A stretch of DNA of 37,672 nt from Streptomyces niphimycinicus (GCF_018883605.1 NZ_JAHLEM010000196.1:1-37672); one strand, 5' to 3'. Positions 14,810 to 24,749 are shown, numbered from the stretch's first letter. Made by a program: numbers and translations. Notes: generated by a model not told the origin, from the letters alone.

Positions 14810-15898
14810 ATGACTGCAACCTCCGCCCGCCGGGTCCTGCTCGCGGCCCCCCGTGGCTACTGTGCCGGTGTCGACCGTGCCGTGATCGCCGTCGAGAAGG
14901 CCCTGGAGCAGTACGGCGCGCCGATCTATGTGCGCAAGGAGATCGTCCACAACAAGTACGTCGTCCGGACCCTGGAGAAGAAGGGCGCCATCTTCGTCGA
15001 CGAGACGGAGGAGGTGCCCGAGGGCTCCATCGTGATCTTCTCGGCGCACGGTGTCGCGCCGGTGGTCCACGAGGAGGCCGCCGAGCGCAAGCTGGCCACC
15101 ATCGACGCCACCTGTCCCCTGGTGACCAAGGTCCACAAGGAAGCAGTCCGGTTCGCCAAGGAGGACTACGACATCCTCCTGATCGGTCATGAGGGCCATG
15201 AGGAGGTCATCGGCACCAGCGGTGAGGCCCCGGACCACATCACCCTGGTCGACGGCCCCGACGATGTGAAGAACGTCGACGTGCGCGACGAGTCCAAGGT
15301 CGTCTGGCTCTCCCAGACCACCCTCTCGGTCGACGAGACCATGGAGACCGTGGACGCGCTCAAGGAGCGCTTCCCGCGGCTCATCAGCCCGCCCAGCGAC
15401 GACATCTGCTACGCCACCCAGAACCGCCAGATCGCCGTCAAGCAGGTGGCCGCCGAGTCCGACCTGGTCATCGTGGTCGGCTCCAAGAACTCCTCCAACT
15501 CGGTGCGGCTGGTGGAGGTCGCCATCGGCGCGGGCGCCAAGGACGGCCATCTGGTCGACTACGCGAGCGAGATCGACGAGGCATGGCTGGAGGGCGTCAC
15601 CACGGTCGGTGTGACCTCGGGCGCCTCCGTGCCGGACGTGCTCGTCGAGGGCGTCCTGGAGTGGCTGGCCGAGCGCGGCTTCGGCGATGTCGAGGTCGTC
15701 CAGCCGATGCAGGAGTCCCTGACCTTCTCGCTCCCCAAGGAGCTGCGCCGGGATCTGCGGGCGGAGGCGGCCGCGGCCGCGACGTCCGCGGGCGAGCTGG
15801 GGGCTGCGACGTCCTCGGGTGAGCCGGAGGCCGCTGCGCTCGCCGGAGAGCCGGAGGCCGCGGCGGTCGCCGCCGAGGCGGAGGGATCCCAGCGGTGA
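14810..15898 (+). CDS. ispH: 4-hydroxy-3-methylbut-2-enyl diphosphate reductase
   Basis: IspH (LytB) makes IPP and DMAPP from HMBPP in the last step of the MEP pathway. The 362-aa protein shows the cluster cysteines C18 (RGYCAGV), C102 (DATCPLV) and C200 ([11 protein letters not shown]), plus [24 protein letters not shown] and SKNSSNS, all active-site signatures. After residue 315 it has an Ala/Glu/Gly tail of about 45 residues with two GEPEAAA repeats, absent from E. coli IspH. I choose the ATG at 14810 for its leaderless spacing; an ATG at 14801 is in frame. ppgK overlaps its stop by 4 bp. Confidence 0.95.
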   Translation: MTATSARRVLLAAPRGYCAGVDRAVIAVEKALEQYGAPIYVRKEIVHNKYVVRTLEKKGAIFVDETEEVPEGSIVIFSAHGVAPVVHEEAAERKLATIDATCPLVTKVHKEAVRFAKEDYDILLIGHEGHEEVIGTSGEAPDHITLVDGPDDVKNVDVRDESKVVWLSQTTLSVDETMETVDALKERFPRLISPPSDDICYATQNRQIAVKQVAAESDLVIVVGSKNSSNSVRLVEVAIGAGAKDGHLVDYASEIDEAWLEGVTTVGVTSGASVPDVLVEGVLEWLAERGFGDVEVVQPMQESLTFSLPKELRRDLRAEAAAAATSAGELGAATSSGEPEAAALAGEPEAAAVAAEAEGSQR

Positions 15899-16686
15899 CG
15901 CAGAACCAGGGGGCCACGGGGGCGTCTGCGGCGAAGGTGTTCGGCATCGACATCGGCGGTTCGGGCATCAAGGGCGCCCCGGTGGACCTGGACCGGGGCG
16001 AGCTGGCGGCGGAGCGCCATAAGGTGCTCACCCCGCAGCCGTCCACGCCCGAGGCGGTTCTGGACGGTGTGGTCGAGGTCGTCCGGCATTTCGACTGGTC
16101 CGGGCGGCCGGTCGGGGTGACCTTCCCGGGCGTGGTGAAGAGCGGTGTCACCCTTACCGCCGCGAATGTCGACAAGAGCTGGATCGGCACCGATCTGGCG
16201 TCACAGCTCGGCGAGCGGCTGGACTGCCCCGTCACGGTGCTGAACGACGCGGACGCGGCCGGGGTCGCGGAGGTGGCCTTCGGCGCCGCCCGCGGCGTCA
16301 AGGGCACCGTGATCGTGCTCACCCTCGGCACCGGCATCGGCAGCGCGCTCTTCACCGACGGGCATCTGCTCACCAACACCGAGCTGGGCCATCTGGAGCT
16401 GGACGGCCATGAGGCGGAGAAGCGGGCCTCGACCAAGGCCAAGGACGATCACGAGCTGAGCTGGTCGCACTGGGCGCGCCGGGTGCAGAAGTACCTCCAT
16501 CACCTGGAGATGCTGTTCTCACCGGAGCTGTTCGTGCTGGGCGGCGGAGTGAGCCGTAAGGCGGACAAGTTCCTGCCGCTGATCGAGGGCGTCAGGGCCG
16601 AGATCGTGCCTGCGCAGCTCCAGAATAATGCGGGGATCGTGGGGGCCGCGATGGCCGCGGCCGCTGCTGCCGGCGACGCCGGGTGA
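15895..16686 (+). CDS. ppgK: Polyphosphate glucokinase (ROK family)
   Basis: PPGK phosphorylates glucose with polyphosphate (or ATP) as donor. The 263-aa protein has the phosphate-binding [12 protein letters not shown] (about residues 16-27), the glucose-site TFPGVV and LNDADAAG, the second phosphate loop [12 protein letters not shown] and [11 protein letters not shown], and a basic [15 protein letters not shown] stretch typical of polyphosphate-using members. It has no ROK CxCGxxGC zinc motif, as expected for this subgroup. The GTG start overlaps the ispH stop (GTGA), so translation is coupled. Its last 95 bp overlap the opposite-strand membrane gene. Confidence 0.93.
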   Translation: MTQNQGATGASAAKVFGIDIGGSGIKGAPVDLDRGELAAERHKVLTPQPSTPEAVLDGVVEVVRHFDWSGRPVGVTFPGVVKSGVTLTAANVDKSWIGTDLASQLGERLDCPVTVLNDADAAGVAEVAFGAARGVKGTVIVLTLGTGIGSALFTDGHLLTNTELGHLELDGHEAEKRASTKAKDDHELSWSHWARRVQKYLHHLEMLFSPELFVLGGGVSRKADKFLPLIEGVRAEIVPAQLQNNAGIVGAAMAAAAAAGDAG

Positions 16687-17260
16687 CCAGTACGGCCCGC
16701 CGTACGAGCACGATCACCACGGTCAGCAGCGTCCCCGCGTAGAGCCAGCCGGCCTGTAGCGACAGCGCGGTGAACACCCCCACCGCCTGTCCGCTGAACC
16801 CGGCCGAACCGTCGTTGATGGGCAGCAGCCCGACCGTATAGGCCAGCGGCGCCGTCACCGGCGCCGCCAGCAGATCGGCCGGGCGCACCCACAGCCCGCA
16901 GGCCGCGCAGGCGGGCAGGAAGAGCATGCTGTAGACGGTGGGCGAGCCGGAGAACAGCAGCGCGTCCAGGCAGCCGATGCCCAGCATCGTGAGCGCGGTC
17001 AGCAGCCCCGCGCCCAGCCCGGTCAGCCGGGGGTCCGGGAGGGACAGCCCCCGGGCCCGCCGCAGCACGGCGGGCAGTGCCGCGGCCGGACCGGACGGCC
17101 CCGTACGGCGTGCGGCAGGCCGAGGCGCCCGGGGCGCGCCGCCGGGCTGCCCCCGGCCTTGACCCGTGCTTCTGCCGCGTCCCGGATATGTGTCGTCCGC
17201 GGCCGGACGGGGCGGTGGTGCCGCCGCGCGGCGGGGCGTACGCGTGCTGTAATGCTCCAC
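16592..17260 (-). CDS. DUF6542-like integral membrane protein
   Basis: This 222-aa protein has a long Pro/Arg/Gly-rich cytoplasmic head (about residues 1-70), then four predicted membrane helices (about 80-100, 107-125, 131-150 and 168-188), and a very basic, proline-rich tail. The helix part ([15 protein letters not shown]..., [11 protein letters not shown]) fits the actinobacterial DUF6542 family as I recall it. The GTG at 17260 is preceded on its strand by TACGTT at 6 nt, fitting a leaderless start. Its 3' end overlaps ppgK by 95 bp in convergent orientation. No function is known. Confidence 0.75.
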   Translation of the reverse strand: MEHYSTRTPRRAAAPPPRPAADDTYPGRGRSTGQGRGQPGGAPRAPRPAARRTGPSGPAAALPAVLRRARGLSLPDPRLTGLGAGLLTALTMLGIGCLDALLFSGSPTVYSMLFLPACAACGLWVRPADLLAAPVTAPLAYTVGLLPINDGSAGFSGQAVGVFTALSLQAGWLYAGTLLTVVIVLVRRAVLVTRRRRQQRPRPSRPPRSPHYSGAAQARSRP

Positions 17261-17479
17261 CCGACCAACGTAGGTCGACGGAGGGCGAGAATCCGGTCTT
17301 GGACACGCCCTTCGCAGGACCTTGGCAGTGTGTTCGACCGATTGTCGGCCCGGCCGGGTGATCGGCCGGCGATCGGCCGGGCGATCGGAGGCGGCCCCGT
17401 AGACTGGTGGACCGGCCCCGCCGGGGTCCGTCCTCTGTCCTCACATCCCGACCACGGGAAGTTACGGGAAGTCGCCAAC

Positions 17480-18568
<1,089 letters not shown>

Positions 18569-18602
18569 CCGCCGCCACGCCGGTGCCCCGGGTCTGTCCG
18601 GT

Positions 18603-19949
18603 TCATGGTGTATGTCCGGTCGTTGACTCCTGGGCGCGCGGCGCGGGAGCGGGGCGGTCCTGGGCGCGGGGTGTTTGTCGGCGGGCGCGGGGTGTTCGGC
18701 CGCGGTCGTCGCCTGGCGTTCGTCCGCCGGCGGCCTGGGCGAGGAGCGCGCCGAGGACGGCCGGGGCGGCGAAGAGGATGAAGTTCCACCGGGGGGCCAG
18801 GTCGGCCGCGAGGAGCCGGCCGCCGAGCGTGGGGCCGGCGATCGCGCCGATGCGGCCCACTCCGAGCGCGACGCCCACCGCGCTGGCCCGCGCTGTCACC
18901 GGATAGGCGCGGGAGATGTACACATTGAGCAGCCCTTGGACGCCGACCGCGCCGCAGCCGCCGAGGATCACGATGCCGTAGAGCACCGGCAGCGGCAGTT
19001 GGGCGCTCATGCCGACGATCGCGGCGGCTCCGAGGGCGAAACTGGCGGTGACCGTTCCCTTCGATCCGGCGCGGTCGGCCAGCAGTGCCATGGCGAGTCC
19101 GCCGACGGTGGCGCCCAGATTCAGCAGGATGAGGAAGGTCTGCGAGGACCGCAGCGGATAGTCCGCGGTCCTCATCAGCTCCGGCAGCCAGGTGTTCATG
19201 CCGAAGATGAGCAGGAACGAAAGGGCCGCCATGGCGCTGAACAGCAGGGTGCTGGTGAGGTACGGCGGTTTCAGCACCAGCCGTACACCGCGGCTGCCGG
19301 GGGCCGGGGCCGATGTGGTCACCGCCCGCTGGTATTCCGTGGACTCGGGCAGCCAGGCGTAGGCCATGGGCAGCACGAGCAGCCCGGCGAACCCGCCGAC
19401 CAGGTACTCCGCATGAAAGCTGTGGCCGCTCAGCAACGTGTTGGCGGCGAGGGCCGCGAACGCGCCGCCGATGGGCGTTCCGCACTGCACGATCCCCGAG
19501 TACAGATTCTTCCGTCCGTCAGGGGCCAGTTCGAAGATCAGCGGGGCCATCGCCGGGTAGATCGCACCGGCGCCGAGCCCGACGACGAAACGGCCCGCAC
19601 CGAACAGGGCCGGCAGGGGTGCCGCGGCGCAGGCGAACATTCCGGCGCTGACGAGCGCGGCACTGACCAGGGTTGTCCGGCGCCGGCCGAACCGGTCGGT
19701 GAACTGGCCGACCAGCAGGGAGCCGAGAAGCATCCCGATGGGCGTGAGGCTGCCCAGCAGGCCGACCGTGGCGACGGTGAGGTCCCAGGGCCGGTAGTCG
19801 AGCAGCAGGGGTGTGGTCGCGCCGAACGCGACGAGGTCGAAGCCTTCCAGTGTCATCACCGCCAGGCCGACGGCGAGTGCGGCGCCGGTCGGCGTGGACG
19901 GGCTCCGGGACGGTTTCCCGCCCGTGCGGGGGAACGCGGGGGTGCTCAA
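18603..19949 (-). CDS. MFS transporter, aromatic acid:H+ symporter (AAHS) type
   Basis: This 448-aa protein has about twelve membrane helices and the AAHS signs: EGFDLVAFG in helix 1 (usually DGYD), LLGSLLVGQFTDRFGRRRTT in loop 2-3 and the repeat LADRAGSKGT after the central loop. Members such as PcaK and BenK import benzoate or hydroxybenzoates. The C-terminal tail is Arg/Pro/Gln-rich. The start is a TTG with a weak GGA about 9 nt upstream; no ATG or GTG fits. It is the last gene of the LysR-controlled operon. The true substrate cannot be told from sequence. Confidence 0.88.
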   Translation of the reverse strand: MSTPAFPRTGGKPSRSPSTPTGAALAVGLAVMTLEGFDLVAFGATTPLLLDYRPWDLTVATVGLLGSLTPIGMLLGSLLVGQFTDRFGRRRTTLVSAALVSAGMFACAAAPLPALFGAGRFVVGLGAGAIYPAMAPLIFELAPDGRKNLYSGIVQCGTPIGGAFAALAANTLLSGHSFHAEYLVGGFAGLLVLPMAYAWLPESTEYQRAVTTSAPAPGSRGVRLVLKPPYLTSTLLFSAMAALSFLLIFGMNTWLPELMRTADYPLRSSQTFLILLNLGATVGGLAMALLADRAGSKGTVTASFALGAAAIVGMSAQLPLPVLYGIVILGGCGAVGVQGLLNVYISRAYPVTARASAVGVALGVGRIGAIAGPTLGGRLLAADLAPRWNFILFAAPAVLGALLAQAAGGRTPGDDRGRTPRARRQTPRAQDRPAPAPRAQESTTGHTP

Positions 19950-20015
19950 TGATCCGATTCCGTTCGTCTGAGCGCCGGGGCCCGAGCGCGATTCGCCGAC
20001 TCGAGCCCCGACGGC

Positions 20016-20107
20016 CCGGCTCCCTCCGCACCCGGCCCCTCCGCACCCGGCTCCTCAGGAGCGCGGGCGACGGAGAGTGCGGGTGCCGGGGGTGCCGGGG
20101 GTGCCGG
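20016..20107. repeat. Two short tandem-repeat patches between SDR and MFS genes
   Basis: At about 20016-20055 a 15-16-bp unit (CCGGC-CCCTCCGCAC) occurs about 2.5 times, and at 20081-20107 the 9-mer GGGTGCCGG occurs three times. The 206-bp gap holds no gene that I can support. Confidence 0.6.
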
Positions 20108-20155
20108 GGGCCAGGTGGCCTCAGGAGGGTCCGGTGCCGGGGCGCGGCGGATTCC

Positions 20156-20908
20156 TCAGGCCCGGCGTCCGCCGTCGACCGACAGCGCGATGCCGGTGAC
20201 GTAGGACGCCGCGTCCGAGCAGAGCCAGACGGCGGCGGCCGCGGCCTCCTCCGGGTCGGCCATCCGGCCGAGCGGCGTGATCGCCTCCTGCATGGCGATC
20301 AGGTCGGTACCGGCCGCCACCCGCTCGAACCCGGGCGTACGGGTCGGGCCGGGGCAGACGGCGTTGACCCGGATGCGGTCCGGCGCGTAGTCGACCGCCG
20401 CGACCTTGGTGAGCCCGACGATGCCGTGCTTGGCGGCCACATAGGCGGGGGCGGTCGGGATCGCGTACAAGCCGCCGTTGGAGGCGATGTTGACGATCGC
20501 GCCGCCCTGGCGGCGTCGCAGTGCGGGCAGTTCGTACTTCATGCACAGGAAGGTTCCGGCCAGATTGACATGAACCACGCGCTCGAACTCGTCCAGTGTC
20601 ATCTGCTCGAGCTGCCGGTGATGGGAGTCCAGGCCGGCGTTGTTCACGGCGAAGTCGAGGCCCCCGTACTCCGCGACCGTACGCTCGACGGCCGCCCGCA
20701 CGGAGCCTTCGTCGCCGATGTCGACGGGGATGGCCAGCGCCTCCCCACCGTTCTCCCTGATCATCTCGGTGGTCTCGGCGGCCGTGTTCTCGTCGATGTC
20801 GAGCACGGCGACCGCGGCGCCACTTTGGGCGAACTCCAGCGCCGCCGCGCGGCCGATCCCACTGCCCGCGCCGGTGACCAGTCCCGCCTTCCGGGTCGCG
20901 GCGCTCAT
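20156..20908 (-). CDS. SDR-family NAD(P)-dependent oxidoreductase
   Basis: This 250-aa classical short-chain dehydrogenase has the cofactor motif TGAGSGIGR (12-20), an Asp after strand 2 (VLDID, favouring NAD), NNAG (89-92) and the catalytic S143, Y156 and K160 (YVAAK). The C-terminus has VCPGPTRTP and a final VDGG. The family oxidises or reduces alcohols and ketones. It overlaps the small gene upstream by 4 bp (ATGA) and is followed by an aromatic-acid transporter, so a ring or side-chain oxidation step is a fair guess. The substrate is unknown. Confidence 0.92.
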   Translation of the reverse strand: MSAATRKAGLVTGAGSGIGRAAALEFAQSGAAVAVLDIDENTAAETTEMIRENGGEALAIPVDIGDEGSVRAAVERTVAEYGGLDFAVNNAGLDSHHRQLEQMTLDEFERVVHVNLAGTFLCMKYELPALRRRQGGAIVNIASNGGLYAIPTAPAYVAAKHGIVGLTKVAAVDYAPDRIRVNAVCPGPTRTPGFERVAAGTDLIAMQEAITPLGRMADPEEAAAAAVWLCSDAASYVTGIALSVDGGRRA

Positions 20909-21222
20909 GCCAGCGGCTCGTGGTTCGCCCAGGCGGCCTTGTACGGGTGCCTCGACTGCCAGTGGTGGATGACCTCGTGCAGGGCGGGCGCGGCGAACCC
21001 CTTCGCCAGAGCGTCGATGTCGGCCACGGCGAACTGCACGATCGCGGTCGCGATGAGCGCCGGAATGGCCTCCTCCCCGGGGACGGGAATGTGGCGGCGG
21101 GCGACGACCGACTCCGCGAGGCCGGTGTCGAGCATGGCCCGTTCGATATCTCCGAGGTATTGGTCGAGTTCCGTGTCGGGCAGAGGCTGATCGAAGGAGA
21201 CGATCATCGTGTGCTGAATCAT
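20905..21222 (-). CDS. Small alpha/beta-barrel-like protein, unknown function
   Basis: This 105-aa protein leads the SDR-MFS operon. The predicted order of elements (strand HTMIVSF, helix DTELDQYLGDIERAML, strand VVARRHI, strand ATAIVQFAV, helix DIDALAKGFAAPALHEVIHHW, strand) resembles a dimeric ferredoxin-like barrel of the Dabb or EthD kind, which often occurs in aromatic or polyketide breakdown. This is a fold guess, not a family match. The ATG at 21222 has only a weak AAGAA upstream. Its stop overlaps the SDR start. Confidence 0.7.
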   Translation of the reverse strand: MIQHTMIVSFDQPLPDTELDQYLGDIERAMLDTGLAESVVARRHIPVPGEEAIPALIATAIVQFAVADIDALAKGFAAPALHEVIHHWQSRHPYKAAWANHEPLA

Positions 21223-21292
21223 GTGGCGATTCTTGCGAGCACCTGCCCTAAGTGTCCAAGATCGATAGAGAATTCGGCGATAACCTACAGGC
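21223..21292. promoter_or_regulatory. Divergent LysR intergenic region
   Basis: The 70-bp gap has an ATCG-N13-CGAT dyad (about 21260-21280) of the size of a LysR box, and TAACCT (21281-21286) 6 nt before the LysR ATG, fitting a leaderless start for the regulator. The exact T-N11-A box is not certain. Confidence 0.4.
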
Positions 21293-22198
21293 ATGGTTGA
21301 ACTGGAGACCCGCGAGCTCGAGTACTTCGTCGCAGTCGCCGACGAGCTGCACTTCGGCCGGGCCGCCGCCCGGCTCTCGATCGCCCAGCCGGCGCTGTCG
21401 AAGGCGATCCGGCGGATCGAGACCCGGCTCGGCGTCGCGCTGTTCCTCCGCTCCAGTCGGCACGTCGAGCTCACACCGGCCGGGGAAGCGTTGCAGGAGC
21501 ACGGACGGCATGCGCTCAACGCGGTCGCCGCCGCCGTCCGCAGCGCCCGGCGTGCCGTCGACACCCAGGCTCACCTGCGGCTCGTACTCAAGCCGGGCGG
21601 CGATGCCGGGCTGCTGTCCGGGATCCTGGCCGAGTACGCCCACCAGCCCGATGCCCGCCGGGTCGACATCCTCTTCAGCGGCCCCGCCGACCGCACCGAC
21701 TTCCTGCTCGACGGGCGGGCCGACGTCGGCCTGCTCTACGTACCGTTCGACGATCTCGACGGCCTGGACCACGAGACGCTCCACGCCGAGGAGCGGGTGG
21801 CCATCGTCCCCTCCGCACACCGCCTGGCCGGGCTCGCTTCGGTGCGGATGGCCGATCTGGAGGGTGAGACACTGCCGCGCTGGAAGGGCGTGCCCGGGGG
21901 CGACGGGACCGGCCCGGAGGTCGCCGACGTGGTCCAGCTTCTCCAGATGATCAAAGTGAGCCGGATGATCGGGGTCCTTCCCCGCTCGCTGGTCGAACCG
22001 CTCCCGCCCGGCCTGGTCGGCGTACCGGTATCCGACGCACCGCCCAGCCGCCTCGTGCTCGCCTGGAACGAACAGGACCGCCGCCCGCTGCTCGCCTCGT
22101 TCGTGGCGGCGGCGCTGAGGGTTCCGCCCGGAATGGGCGGTCTGGTCGGGGCCGATGCGGCGGGGGTGTCGTTGACGTCGGGCGGAGGGGGCGTCTGA
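21293..22198 (+). CDS. LysR-family transcriptional regulator
   Basis: This 301-aa protein has the LysR winged HTH (about residues 5-65: LEYFVAVADELHFGRAAARL, IAQPALSKAIRRIE, LGVALFLR, ELTPAGEAL) and an effector-binding domain with VDILFSGPADRTDFLLDGRADVGLLY. It is divergent from the small-SDR-MFS operon across 70 bp, the usual arrangement of a LysR gene and its target. The effector is probably the substrate or a product of that pathway. The C-terminal 20 residues are Gly/Val-rich and weakly conserved in type. Confidence 0.92.
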   Translation: MVELETRELEYFVAVADELHFGRAAARLSIAQPALSKAIRRIETRLGVALFLRSSRHVELTPAGEALQEHGRHALNAVAAAVRSARRAVDTQAHLRLVLKPGGDAGLLSGILAEYAHQPDARRVDILFSGPADRTDFLLDGRADVGLLYVPFDDLDGLDHETLHAEERVAIVPSAHRLAGLASVRMADLEGETLPRWKGVPGGDGTGPEVADVVQLLQMIKVSRMIGVLPRSLVEPLPPGLVGVPVSDAPPSRLVLAWNEQDRRPLLASFVAAALRVPPGMGGLVGADAAGVSLTSGGGGV

Positions 22199-22244
22199 GC
22201 CCCCTTACAGGGATGCCGCCAGCGTGCTGGGACGGCGCCGGGAT

Positions 22245-22274
22245 GAGAGTGGTACGTTATTCAGTACCACTCTC
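22245..22274 (+). promoter_or_regulatory. Perfect inverted repeat, yefM-yoeB operator
   Basis: Eleven-bp arms (22245-22255 and 22264-22274, GAGAGTGGTAC / GTACCACTCTC) flank an AT-rich 8-bp centre, ending 15 bp before yefM. YefM antitoxins bind dyads of this kind to repress their own operon. Confidence 0.75.
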
Positions 22275-22289
22275 GGAAGGGGTCAGGTC

Positions 22290-22574
22290 ATGTCCATAAC
22301 TGCGAGCGAAGCCCGCAAGGCTCTCTTTCCGCTGATCAAGAAGGTCAACGACGATCACGAGGCAATCGAGATCGTCTCCAAGCATGGCAACGCCGTGCTC
22401 GTCTCGGCCGAGGACTACGCGGCGCTGCGCGAGGGCTCGTACCTGTTGCGCTCGCCGGCGAACGCACGACGACTGCTCAAGGCGTACGAGAACGCGCTGG
22501 GCAACATCAATGTGTCGGAGCGCGAGCTGATCGACCCCGACTCGCCGGACGCGGCCGGTGAGGGTGCTGCGTGA
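22290..22574 (+). CDS. yefM: YefM-family (Phd/YefM) antitoxin
   Basis: This 94-aa protein starts with the Phd/YefM fold [20 protein letters not shown], followed by [22 protein letters not shown] cut by a turn, and a C-terminal part with [18 protein letters not shown] that in the family wraps the toxin. The ATG has GGAAGGGG upstream. Its stop overlaps the toxin start (GTGA), the normal linkage in this TA family. It neutralises YoeB and represses the operon. Streptomyces lividans has a functional yefM-yoeB pair of the same layout. Confidence 0.9.
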   Translation: MSITASEARKALFPLIKKVNDDHEAIEIVSKHGNAVLVSAEDYAALREGSYLLRSPANARRLLKAYENALGNINVSERELIDPDSPDAAGEGAA

Positions 22575-22825
22575 GGCTTGTCTTCGAGGATCAGGGCTGG
22601 GAGGACTACACGTCCTGGCTCAAGAACGATCGCAAGATGCTGGCTCGGATCAACAGGCTCATCGAGGACGTCAAGCGCGACCCCTTCGCGGGGATCGGCA
22701 AGCCTGAGCCGCTCAAGTACCACTTGCCTGGAGCGTGGTCGAGGCGGATCGACGACGAGCACCGCCTTGTCTACCTGGTCACGGACAAGGAGATCGTGAT
22801 CCTCGCGGCTCGCTACCACTACTGA
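22571..22825 (+). CDS. yoeB: YoeB-family mRNA interferase toxin
   Basis: This 84-aa toxin has the same length and residue positions as E. coli YoeB: catalytic E46 (KPEPLKYHL), R65 (DEHRLVYLV), H83 and Y84 (ARYHY at the end). All are present, so it should be active. YoeB cuts mRNA in the ribosomal A site. The start is a GTG overlapping the yefM stop. Nothing suggests damage to either gene. Confidence 0.93.
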   Translation: MRLVFEDQGWEDYTSWLKNDRKMLARINRLIEDVKRDPFAGIGKPEPLKYHLPGAWSRRIDDEHRLVYLVTDKEIVILAARYHY

Positions 22826-22925
22826 CTGGAGTCCCGGCCGGGCTGGCCGCATCCAAGCGGGCGGGGTGGTCATGGCTCGACCGTAGCCACGTGGAAGGAC
22901 ATCGGTCACGGGCCGCCCGCGGCCG

Positions 22926-24392
22926 TCAGGGCTTCTTCGGCTTGCCCTTGCCGTACAGCCAGACGTCGAAGAGCCGGGTCAGGTCCTTGCCGGACTTGCG
23001 TTCGCACAGGTCGATGAACTGCTTCGTATCGGCGTTGCCGTGCCGGTGGTCCTTGAGCCAGGTGCGGAGGATGGCGAAGAAGGTCTTGTCGCCGACGGCC
23101 CGGCGGAGCTGGTGGAGCACCATCGCGCCGCGGCCGTAGACGGGTGGGTCGGAGACGCCGGCGACGCTCGGGGGGCTGGCGGGCGGGAAGTCCCAGATGC
23201 CCTCGCTCTCGTCGTCGGTGCCGTCGTAGAAGTCGTCGAAGATCTGCTGGGCGGTGCGGCCGTCGTGGTCCTCCTCCCACAGCCACTCGGCGTAGGTCGC
23301 GAAGCCCTCGTTGAGCCACATGTCCTTCCAGACCCGTGGGGTGACCGAGTCGCCGAACCACTGGTGGGCGAGCTCATGCACGACGAGCGCCTTCTCCGGG
23401 GCCGCGTCGTAGTACGGCATGGGCTGGGTCTCCAGGGCGTAGCCGAGACCGGGGAGGTGGTCGACGACCGCGCCGGTGGAGGAGAAGGGGTACGGGCCGA
23501 AGGTGCGGGTTTCCCAGGTGATGACGTCGTCGACCTGGTCGGCGATGTCCTTCGCGCCGTCGGCCTCGGTGGGGTCGACGGCTACGTGGACGGGCAGGCC
23601 CTTGCCGGTGGTCGTGGTGCGGACGTCGAAGCGGCCGATGGCCACGGTGGCCAGATAGCTTGCCATCGGCTCGCCCATGTGCCACCGGAAGGTGGTGCGG
23701 CGGTCGCGGGTCTGCCGGCCCTTCAGCTCTCCGTTGGAGACGGCGGTGTAGCCCTCGGGAACGGTGACGGCGATGTCGTAGGCGGCCTTGTCGGAGGGGT
23801 GGTTGTTGCCGGGGAACCAGGTCATGGAGCCGGTCGGCTCACCGAGCGCCACGGCGCCGTCGTCGGTGCGGATCCATCCCTCCTTCCCGGTGTCCTCGCC
23901 GGTGAGGGTCTTCGGCTTGCCGTCGTAGACGACGGTGGCCGTGAACGTGCGCCCCTTGGGGAGGGCCGAGGCGGGGGTGAGGATCAGCTCGGTGCCGCTG
24001 CGCGCGGCCTTGGCGGGGCGGCCGTTCACCGTGGTCTTCCGCACCGTCAGCCCGGCGAGGTCGAGGTGGAAGGAGCTCAGGGCGCGGGTGGCGCGGGCGG
24101 TGATCCGGGCGGTGCCCTTCAGGTGGCGGGAGCCGGGCGTGTAGTCGAGGGCCAGGCGGTAGCCCCGTACGTCGTAGCCGCCGTTGCCGAGCCGCGGGAA
24201 GAGCGCGTCGCCGACCCCCGCCGCGCCCGCCCTGGCCCCGGACGCCCCGGCCGCGTCCTGCGCCCCGGAGCCACCGGTGCAGCCCGCTACGCACAGTGCC
24301 ATGAACAGCACGCCGGGCAGCACCCGCGAGATGCGGCGAGGGGGCCTGGGCGCCACGCGTTGGGGTTCCGAGGCGTGCGGTTCGTCGTCCAT
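22926..24392 (-). CDS. M1-family zinc metallopeptidase lipoprotein
   Basis: This 488-aa protein has a lipoprotein signal (basic RRISR, hydrophobic stretch, lipobox VAGC with C38), so it is fixed to the outer side of the membrane. An N-terminal beta domain (about 70-250) precedes the thermolysin-like domain with H339-E-x-x-H343 and E362 (HEXXH-x18-E). In place of the aminopeptidase motif GXMEN it has YALETQ. It lacks the long C-terminal helical domain of classical M1 aminopeptidases. The ATG at 24392 has AGGGACC upstream. It is transcribed alone. It probably trims peptides outside the cell. Confidence 0.9.
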   Translation of the reverse strand: MDDEPHASEPQRVAPRPPRRISRVLPGVLFMALCVAGCTGGSGAQDAAGASGARAGAAGVGDALFPRLGNGGYDVRGYRLALDYTPGSRHLKGTARITARATRALSSFHLDLAGLTVRKTTVNGRPAKAARSGTELILTPASALPKGRTFTATVVYDGKPKTLTGEDTGKEGWIRTDDGAVALGEPTGSMTWFPGNNHPSDKAAYDIAVTVPEGYTAVSNGELKGRQTRDRRTTFRWHMGEPMASYLATVAIGRFDVRTTTTGKGLPVHVAVDPTEADGAKDIADQVDDVITWETRTFGPYPFSSTGAVVDHLPGLGYALETQPMPYYDAAPEKALVVHELAHQWFGDSVTPRVWKDMWLNEGFATYAEWLWEEDHDGRTAQQIFDDFYDGTDDESEGIWDFPPASPPSVAGVSDPPVYGRGAMVLHQLRRAVGDKTFFAILRTWLKDHRHGNADTKQFIDLCERKSGKDLTRLFDVWLYGKGKPKKP

Positions 24393-24442
24393 CGTGGTCC
24401 CTACGCTTCGGCGGCTGCTGCTGCTCAGGAGACTAGCGGGCA

Positions 24443-24481
24443 CCGGGGCCCGCCCGGCGCAGATCCGGGGCCCGCCCGGCG
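24443..24481. repeat. Direct repeat upstream of the M1 peptidase gene
   Basis: A 17-bp sequence beginning CCGGGGCCCGCC occurs at 24443-24459 and 24465-24481. It lies in the 357-bp gap between the M1 and GntR genes, in which I see no gene. Confidence 0.6.
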
Positions 24482-24689
24482 GCCATCAGGACCGGCCCCG
24501 CGCCGCACGCACGATCAGTGTTCCGATGCTCTTCGAGGCGATCGAGAGGAGTGTGAGCTGACGGGGCGGCTGCGCGTCGCGGTCGCAAAGGGCGGGGTGG
24601 TGGGTGGGGTTGGGCAGCTCAGCGGGCTTTGGGCGAGTTAAACGTCTCTGAGCTGCGGTTCACCACTTCTAGTGAAGCTATGGCCTTGA

Positions 24690-24739
24690 GTTGCAATCGA
24701 CAACGCTGGGTTGCCAAGCTGTGGCTGACTGTCAACCCA
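24690..24739 (+). promoter_or_regulatory. GTTG/CAAC half-sites before the GntR gene
   Basis: GTTG-N7-CAAC lies at about 24690-24704, and TGGGTTG (24707-24713) pairs with CAACCCA (24733-24739). The sites end about 10 bp before the GntR start, in an AT-richer stretch, and may be its own operator. Confidence 0.4.
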
Positions 24740-24749
24740 GGGAGTGCAC

